From the NCBI GenBank assembly GCA_032164245.1, contig JAVMKO010000003.1:88287890-88351889 (forward strand): DNA of 64,000 nucleotides, in the 5' to 3' direction. Positions 56,229-64,000 of the stretch are shown piece by piece; the stretch's first letter is position 1, and each line of letters begins with the position of its first letter. The translations under genes and the position numbers were made by a program. This stretch comes from Sternotherus odoratus (lineage: Eukaryota; Chordata; Testudines; Kinosternidae). The notes beneath the pieces were generated by a model. That model was not told the origin of the DNA and did not search any database. It was given only the letters and a program-made list of their open reading frames with translations.

Positions 56229-58581
56229 CATTGATAGAGATGCACAGATGTTTGCTCACTCAGGTATTATTCACGTTCAGTGTGTTCTTAATAGAATCAC
56301 TTTTGTTTATTATTGAATAAAAAGTAGGATTTAAGTGGTTTCAAGTAATAACAAACAGAACAAAGTAAGTCACCAAGCAAAATAAAGCAAAAGCACACAA
56401 GTCTAAGCCTAATATATTAAGAAACTGTTTACAGATAAAATCTCACCCTCAGAGCTCCTTTCACAGACTAGGTTCCTTCTAGTCTGGACCCTTTCCCCTG
56501 GTACAATCCTTGTTAGTTCCAGCAAACATCTTAGGTCAAAAGCAGGGGTGTTCTCGTGATTGGCAGCCCCCTTTGTTCTGTTCCCACTCCCTATTGTAAT
56601 GCGAACTTCGTATGGCTGAGATAATTACTGAAACCATACACTGGGCTGGGGTCTCACAATAAAACATTCTATACTTGCTTCTGGTTTCAATTCATTTGGC
56701 TACACCCATGAGTGTGCACAAAGACATTAATTCCTTCTGCACTACACGGGAGCATTTATTTGTTAGAAGAAATAGGGACAACAGAAGAAATATGGTGCTA
56801 GGTTCTAGCCATAAAGTTCAACCAACTCAATCCCGATTTCATACTCCCCTCCCATCTCTCTGTTACCTTTGCAAATGAGATGTAACTGGCAATGAAATTT
56901 AAATAGTGTTGTATCTGAAACATCAGTGAAACAGAGGAAGTTGGGAGGGAGGGAGGTTCTTTCCTATAAAAGTGATCAAGCATTAACTTATGTTTGGATG
57001 CCTGCAACTTTTTCAGCAGCACTGAACAGCAGATGATAATGATTAAAGACATAAAAATTAATGTAGCAAGTTATGCGCTTTCAAATCTAGTTACAGCTAT
57101 GCATTAAAGTTGCGTGTCATTTGTAAACTCAGGCTGCACCTGCATGGCTGTGCAAGGAGTTGGAGGAAAACACATCAGGTGTGTCAGCACATTCCCAGAG
57201 CCTGCAGTCTTGCCCTCCAGGTGCTTGCCTGACATGAACAAGCACAATCAGAGTTCAATGGAGAGAGACAGTTGAGGTAAGATTTCTGTCTGTGGGAGGA
57301 ATATTCATCACCAGGGGCTGGTTAGTCATCTTGTTCGGTTGGATGCCAGTTTTCCAAACAAGAAAAACGTACAGGTGTTGGGGTTTATTTTTAGCTTTAA
57401 TGTTCTCTCCCTTGTAGCTAAGAAGAAAATAATGAATGAGTGGGTATATTTGCCATTGGTATGTGGTTTAGGTTGGAAATGACTCTGACTGACCCCATCC
57501 TAGTCTGCTATAGGCTGGCATCACTACTATCCGTACTTCAGTGTATATGTCAATACCCACTTTCAGAAGGCCAATTTTGGATTTGGATGGAGAACAAATG
57601 ACTTAGTAAAAACTTTATATGCACACTTGATGCAGTGGAATAAGTACAGCCCCAAGGATACTACCCAGCAGATGTGTTGCCTATATGGGAAGGGAAGGAG
57701 ATGAGGGAAAGCATTTAAGGCCAAATTCTGGCACTGAGGAAATTGGTTGCCAGTCTTCCGAGTTTCCACTGGCCTTCCAGCATTGAAGCCATGCAGGAGT
57801 ATACTGTGGAAGGATCTTTATGAGGGAATGAGATCTGCATGTTTACATATGAACGGCTTCTGACCTAACTATCTAGAGTTCCACTAAACAAACACACCCT
57901 GCTCTGGAGTATATTGTATGTCGTGGGTGGGAGGAAGGCTCAGGAGAAGGGAATTGCTATCACTCAGAATACAGATGTGTTCTTCGTTTGCAGCATGAAT
58001 GTGCATGTGTTCCGGGACCATTTAAGTGTTAAGTGAATATGGCATTTTGAATGTTAAATATAATTTAATTTAAAAGTAAAAACCTCTTAATTTTTTGTAG
58101 ACATTTCTAAGGCACGTACACTGTGGATGTTAAAATAGCCAGACATCTGGACAGCTGACAAGAAATCTTCTAGTGCAAACAGAGAACCTGCAAGCCCCCA
58201 ATAATGAATCTATATTCTCAATGAATGCCCATATTCCACTCCTAATTCCAGAGCAGCCTGGTTGTTTCCTGCAGTCTCAATGCATATTCAGTGTCACTTT
58301 CAAAACATCACATTAAATGATGCTATCAAGTCTCATATATCAACATATATCACTACTAACATGGAATCCTCTCAGAACAGAATTAATCCACTGTGATGGT
58401 GGGAAGGAATAAGCCGTTTTCTCAAAGCAACAACACTATGAAATGAAAAACAAAACACAAAAAGCCTGCTGCTGAATCTGAAGAAAGATGGGAGAAAAGC
58501 TAAGGGTGCCTGAAGGGAATAATTGGTATGTCTGAAGATGAGCTACCTACTCAACATGCGTGATATGTTGTGGATCTAACC
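56229..58581. other. Intergenic, no gene seen
   Basis: No exon or well-defined repeat was recognised; AT-rich, unique-looking sequence. Confidence 0.55.
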
Positions 58582-58886
58582 CAGGGGTAGGCAACCTACG
58601 GCACATGTGCCAAAGGCGGCAGGTGAGCTGATTTTCAGTGGGACTCTCACTGCCTGGGTCCTGGCCACCAGTTGGGCAGCTCTGCATTTTAATTTAATTT
58701 TAAATGAAGTTTCTTAAACATTTTAAAAACCTCATTTACTTTACATACAACAGTCGTTTAGTTATATATTATAGACTTAGAGAAAGAGACCTAAAAAGGT
58801 TAAAATGTGTTACTGGCACTTGAAACCTTAAATTAGAGTGACTAAATGAAGACTTGGAACACTACTTTTGAAAGGTTGTCGACCCC
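58582..58886. mobile_element. hAT MITE
   Basis: The left end 'caggggtaggcaacctac' and the right end 'gaaaggttgtcgacccc' are inverted. The interior is AT-rich ('aattttaaatgaagtttctt'). Flanks share 'atcta' (58574 side and 58888 side), the remains of a target duplication. Confidence 0.8.
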
Positions 58887-60299
58887 AATCTAGTCTGTCT
58901 ATTTGCATACTCCCACAAACCTGGCCAAGGCAGTGACCCCGGTGATAGAGAGAGCTCTCTGTGTACTGGACACAAAACTATGCTAAGAGTTAAGGCAGAG
59001 GGTAAGTCTCAGTATCTTAAGTTTTTTTAAAAAGTCACAAGAATGTTATATATATTTCCCAAACCAAGTATTATAGAGCCAGGAAATCAAGCATTATGGC
59101 TTAAATAAAAATAAATCTAAGCATGTTGAGGTGTGAAAATACACAGTGAAGGCACCCAAATAACTTTAACCTGTCTGTAGTGATTCCATGGAGAGGAGAG
59201 GAAATAGAATGAAAAAGATATAGTTTTAAAAATCTGTTTAATCTAAACTGGCACCACAATCACTAAGGTGCATTAATTATAATAATATGATTATTGCATG
59301 GCCTCACCACAGTTTTTCGATCAAGCAGCTTCTTTCATCAGTCTTGTCCATTGCTCCAGGGCTGGACCAAATTTGAGTGTTACTAACTGCCTTGCTACAT
59401 GAGTCTCCTGAGATGTCCCAACACCATTTAGCTTATGAATTCTCCTGTGATCTCCAGCCTGATCCTTACCTCCTAACTTCCCACCATAGGCCTTGCTCTA
59501 TCATTCATTCACCACAATAAAAGGCTGCAATCCAAGCCTGCATTACAACTGACTTGGCATGTAATGTAGAGATGAGTCTGGATCTTTATTTTATCAGAGC
59601 TCTTAGAGAATCAGTTTTGTTTCATCCAGTGGAACATGAATTTTTATTTGTATAATGAGCCTTCTAATGGTTACAGTAAATGCAGTGTTTCTGGATCCAG
59701 TGGCATTACAGCAGTTGATGTCTCTGTTTACCATAATCTCCAATGGAAATAGACTTCTGGTTACCATAGAAACACCCCAGGGGCTTTAAACTGGTAGGCT
59801 CACCCATTGAGCTGATTCAGGAGAGGGAGGCCCCGATTTTAATGTGAGAGTCAATGTGGTACTTTTCAAATTGGCCTGAATTTTTGTATCCACAAATAAC
59901 TGCAGGTATAGTTTTGTAGGTACTCATCAATCTGGGAGCATTTTCTATCACTTAGACATCTAAGTGCCAAATTTACAATTTAAACACCTATCATAAGACA
60001 TCTACAATAAGTTTTAGAAAATTTATTCACAGTTATATGCTCCTGAAAATCTGTCTCTAGAGCTGGTCACAATTTGGAATCTCCATTTTGTGTGACGTTT
60101 CCACATTTCAAAGTATGTTTTTATTCTGCTTTGGAACAAAACCAATTATTTTTGAAATATCCCTTCAAATGGAAATTCCAAAATATTTCAATTCAGAAAT
60201 GTTGTCTTGGTAACATTTTGAATTTTTATTTTAAAATTAAACTTTTGTTTTGAAATTATTTTTTTATATTTTTTGAAGTTTCATATTTTATTATTTTTA
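58887..60299. other. Intergenic, no gene seen
   Basis: AT-rich; no recognisable feature. Confidence 0.55.
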
Positions 60300-60442
60300 C
60301 ATTGTTTCATGATGTGCCTGGATCACTTGATGATCGCCCTGTTCTGCTCATTCCCTTTGAAGCATCTGGAATTGGCCAGTGTCTAAAAACAGGGTACTGG
60401 GATAGATGGGCTATTGGTCTGACCTGGTATGCCATTCTTATG
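60300..60442 (+). repeat. CR1 3' UTR tail
   Basis: 'gatcacttgatgatcgccct', 'attggccagtgtctaaaaac' and 'tattggtctgacctggtatg' then 'ccattcttatg' form the CR1 3' end, 5' truncated to about 140 bp. Confidence 0.85.
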
Positions 60443-60600
60443 TCAGTAGTAATAGTGCATAATATGACATGTTATATGTCAAGTTATGCCATGGTATCGC
60501 ATCCGCACTACTGCTACTGACGTGTTATATTATGACATGATATATATTATGATCTGAGATATCATATTATGACATAACATAATAGTTGTCACATGAACTA
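60442..60600. repeat. AT-rich imperfect palindromes
   Basis: 60442-60458 and 60505-60521 pair at 15 of 17 positions around an AT-rich loop. A further set of tatgaca/tgtcata-like pairs fills 60522-60590. Confidence 0.7.
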
Positions 60601-60955
60601 ATGGCTGGAACCTGAAGCTTTGCACACTCTAATTGGAAATAAGGTACAACTTTTTAAAAGTGAGGTTGATTAATCATTGGAAGCAAGTGCCAAGGGAAGT
60701 GGTAAATTCTCCGTCACTTGATGTCTTCAACTCAAGGGGGAGTGCCTTTCTGGAAGATCTGTTTTCGCCAAACACAAGTTATGTTAACCAAACACAAGTT
60801 ATGTTAACCAAACACAAGTTATGTTAACCAAACACAAGTTATTGGTCTCAATATAGGAGTGACTGGGTGGAATTGAATGATCTGTGATATGCAGGAGGTT
60901 AGACAGGGCGATCTAATGGTCCCTTCTGGCTTTGGAATCTATGAATCTAGAAACA
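60600..60955 (+). repeat. CR1-related 3' end, second family
   Basis: 'gtgccaagggaagtggtaaa', 'tctccgtcacttgatgtctt', 'gaattgaatgatctgtgat' and 'atggtcccttctggctttgg' ending 'aatctatgaatct' is a CR1-type LINE 3' region with an internal tandem expansion. Confidence 0.75.
60768..60840. repeat. 20-bp tandem repeat, 3.65 copies
   Basis: The unit 'ccaaacacaagttatgttaa' is repeated without change inside the CR1-type tail. Only the first and last parts are expected for the family, so this is a local expansion. Confidence 0.95.
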
Positions 60956-61530
60956 CCATTCTTGAGTCATGTGGGGGAGTTACTACTATTGAAAGAAGCT
61001 GCTTTCTCTGTTTTCCCAGGCACTGAGTAAGACGTCTGTATAGCAAACATGGATACTGCCAGCCTACGGATGAAAAGACCAGGACAACCCAGAATGTGAT
61101 GTATTACACGTCTTGCTTCTAATGTTAAAATATATCCATAAATAGTTAAATATGGTCTCCCAGTGTGTCTAGAGTTTGGGGAAGGGGCTGGGTCTCTGCT
61201 GTTTATCTGTATCTCCACTTGTTACAACAAAGAGGAAACAGAGGTGCTGTTTTTCTTGGCTCCCCATCACTTCTATTAAGAGGATTAACCAGACAGCAAT
61301 GCATGACTTGTTCGCTGTGAAACCTGCCCAGGAAAACATGTGTAGTGCATGAACGCTGTGCAAGTTTCATAATATCATACTGCAAATTAAATTTCCAGTA
61401 TTGCTTGGAGAACACAAGATGAATTGAAGCTAGGAGTGGAAGTGGTGAAAGTTCAGGTGAGTTAAAGAAATCCTCCAAATTTAAGGGGTAAGCAACCAAT
61501 TAAATTTACCTCAAATGATTTGCTGTTAAT

Positions 61531-61713
61531 TTTGAATCAGAGAGGTAGCCGTGTTAGTCTAGAATTGCAGAAGTGACAGAGTCCTGTGGCACCTTAAAGA
61601 CTAACTAAAGTGTTAAAGCATAAGCCAAAGCTTATGCATCCGATGAAGTGAGTATTAGCCCACGAAAGCTTATGCTTCAATACTTTAGTTAGTCTTTAAG
61701 GTGCCACAGGACA
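61531..61713 (+). mobile_element. Hammerhead-like retroposon, inverted arms, copy C
   Basis: 'gaggtagccgtgttagtcta' (antisense of the family's usual tail) starts it. 'gtcctgtggcaccttaaaga' is followed by an inverted copy ending 'aaggtgccacaggac'. The centre at 61637-61676 has CCGATGA, a gtgag/cccac stem and GAAAGC-ttat-GC. Flanks share 'ctgttaat' (61523-61530 and 61714-61721). Confidence 0.8.
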
Positions 61714-61721
61714 CTGTTAAT

Positions 61722-62717
61722 CTAGTTTGGCCAAATCACTTTCTTTAAATGTGTTTTGAAGTTAAGACTCCCTCTTCTTTTGCCTTGTTTACTGTAAGAA
61801 CAGTGCAGGATAGATGACTAGCAATATCATTGACTACGCCCTTTCACCCCAGATTTCTTTAATCCTCTCTCTACTATTTCAGGACCCTGGTGTCCGAGCA
61901 CTCTCCCTTTATCCAAGTCCTCTTAAAGGCTGACATCATTTGTTGTTAAATATGCAGGAGCTGCTGAGAGTCCATGAAGAAATATTAAGGTTACGAATCA
62001 TAAGATCTGGACTCTGATCCTGCTCTTTTATGTACTTCCTGCCTGACCATTAGCAAAAAACTTTGGTTCTTTAAGCCAATTTTATGATTTGTTGGGATCT
62101 GAGTCATGATTTTGTACAATTTGAGGCTGGAAACACTTTCAATTCTAATGAACCATACAGCAAGCAAATCACATGTCCTAATCTTTAAGTAGAGACTGAG
62201 TAGGGCAAGAGAGGAAATAGGCAGCAGAAGAATGGAAGTCAAAGAAGTGGAAAACAAGACAAACTAAGTGAGGAAGTGTGCAGTCTATGGACTGAATCCC
62301 TGGTGTTCTTTAGGAGGCTCAGCATGTGAGCCAAGGTTGCAAATAGCTTTGTAGGATTTGGTTTTACTGTCAACCCAGTTTGGGCGTTATATGTTGAATT
62401 TAAAACTGGCTTTTTTTAAAAAACTGGATATTTCTGTCCTACTGAGCTCTGTTTGCAATAGTTCCCATCATCCCTGAATGCACAATATACCATTAATGAT
62501 GCTTATTTCTTTTTCAATAGCTAATTTCCTCATTTCAGCCACAGGTGCTGTTAAGAAAATCTTCATGTAAACAGCATCTGTGGTGGGGGTGCAGTAAGTA
62601 ATGCTACAGCTACAGAGAGCTTTGGCGTTTTATTAGGGATGAATCCATTTCTTTGAAGGAAAAAAATTCTGAACCTTATCCCTCATCAAATGTGCATCAT
62701 AGATTAAATGTCTTTAG
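61722..62717. other. Intergenic, no gene seen
   Basis: Nothing recognised. Confidence 0.55.
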
Positions 62718-63105
62718 CAGGGGTGGCCAACCTGTGGCTCCGGAGCCACATGCGGCTCTCCAGAAGTTAATATGCAGCTCCTTGTATAGGCACCGACTCC
62801 AGGGCTAGAGCTACAGGCGCCAACTTTCCAACGTACCAGGAGGTGCTCACTGCTCGACCCCTGGCTCTGCCACAGGTCCTGCCCCCACTCCACCACTTCC
62901 CACCCCCTCTCCTGAGCCTGCTGTGCCCTCGCTCTTCCCCCTTCCCCTCTGAGCCTTCTGTACACCACGAAAAAGCTGACTGGGAGGTGCAGGGAGGGAG
63001 GAGGAGGCGCTGATTGGTGGTACTGCCAGTGGGTGGGAGGTGCTGGGAGTTGTGGAGGAGGGGAGCTGATGTGGGGGCTGATGATGTATTACTCTGGCTC
63101 TTGAC
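62718..63105. mobile_element. hAT MITE, GC-rich
   Basis: The left end 'caggggtggccaacctgtgg' with 'cggagccacatgcggctc' is a hAT terminus. The right side 'attactctggctcttgac' is its decayed partner. The interior is C/T-rich and noncoding. Confidence 0.72.
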
Positions 63106-64000
63106 AAAAGCCCAGCCTCCTTCATGATCTTGCCTCGTGGAAGCCATAAGATCCTGTGATGCTAGACTCATTCCCAAAATGGTGGTTATGACTCCTACAG
63201 CTGAGCCAATCAAAGGCATTAAATATAATGGTTTGTTTTGTAAAAGCGGCAGTAAATATGAATTGCTAGAGAGGCGCTCTGTCTTTTCAATGTCAGTCTT
63301 TTTAATGGTTCTGATTATCTCAATCAGAGAAGCTACCACCCAACTTTTTAAAATTGCTTTTTAAGGACTGAAAAGACCTGCTGCCTTTTTAAAACTCCTT
63401 ACTTTTTCTCCCTCTCAACCATCAGTCATAATCTGCTAAAAGTGCCCTCCTACACTGGTTCCACCAGTGATGCAGCTTTACACTCACTCTCACTCTCACT
63501 CTCACTCACTCACACAGCTCTGGGAGCAGATTTTGTAGGTGGACTGAGCCAAATCAGTGCATCTTTTGGATGACCCTGCCCCATTTCCCAGGCCAGGCTC
63601 ACCTCCTTTGTGGTGATCAGCTCTTCAGTTTGTGTTCTGCTAGCTTGAACTGGCAGAAACTGGCCAGGGAATGTAGCTTGTGAGTCTAAAATGTTCTCAT
63701 CTCATACTGAGATTTAGCCATGTGTTGTTGGCTGCAGCCTCACTTCTGGCTCTGACTGAGAGTTCTTTTTTGGGGTTAGCCTTAATCATGTGATTTACAA
63801 GACCTTTCGTGTTGCCACTTGTGTTCTCCTCTCTGTGCTTTTTAAGCATCTGACCACAACCCATGGCAACTAGATGTTTCCAGACCCTAAGCAATCTCAG
63901 GCTGATCTGAATACTCAGGCAGCTAATAAATAATAATGATCCCTAACTCTGATATGGTCCTTTATATCAGTGAATCTCAGAGTGCTCTAGCATTAGCCCC
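63106..64000. other. Intergenic, no gene seen
   Basis: Only the microsatellite at 63478-63513 was recognised. Confidence 0.55.
63478..63513. repeat. (CTCACT)n microsatellite
   Basis: Repeated 'ctcact' units with a final 'cactcactcacac'. Confidence 0.88.

Overview
The window is vertebrate nuclear DNA, most probably from a turtle. It holds a tRNA-headed SINE with a CR1-like tail of the kind known from turtles, several CR1 LINEs ending in the 'ttcttatg' repeat, many hAT elements, DIRS-like and Ty3/gypsy-like retroelements, and old MIR copies. Only one host gene is visible. The last four coding exons of utrophin (UTRN) lie on the + strand at 673-781, 2438-2524, 12973-12995 (a 23-nt microexon) and 14050-14058, followed by a conserved 3' UTR. 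Splice sites and phases agree, and the joined product reads as the utrophin C-terminus. It ends Ala-Ile-stop, where the human protein as I recall it ends Ala-Met-stop.

Region 1-16.2 kb is UTRN with introns full of repeats: CR1 fragments, a hAT element with broken transposase and an 8-bp target duplication, a DIRS-like element with inverted terminal repeats, and two copies of a short retroposed element carrying a hammerhead-ribozyme-like fold. From 16.2 to 30 kb the DNA is gene-poor: more copies of that short element, palindromic MITE-like repeats, a second DIRS-like element, and a perfect 33-bp hairpin.

Region 30.3-47.3 kb is a dense transposon nest. It contains the 5' part of a Ty3/gypsy element whose capsid resembles the SCAN domain, a hAT transposase relic split by a SINE, a CR1 5' module on the minus strand, a second hAT copy split by a 3.7-kb CR1 (esterase plus endonuclease/reverse transcriptase, with one TGA and one frameshift), and a very young endogenous retrovirus on the minus strand (41465-47289). 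The retrovirus has two LTRs that read as identical, a TCAG target duplication, a primer-binding site matching tRNA-Arg and an open gag frame. A single TGA separates gag from an in-frame protease start, and most of pol is replaced by tandem repeats.

Region 47.5-56.3 kb is framed by two nearly identical 1.67-kb GC-rich hAT elements in opposite orientation, each full of minisatellites, with a solo LTR between them. The remainder to 64 kb is intergenic DNA with hAT MITEs, CR1 tails and another hammerhead-like element. I see no second host gene. In human, UTRN is followed by a long gene-poor interval, which fits. These elements do not form a pathway; the biology is UTRN's 3' end followed by layered transposon insertions.
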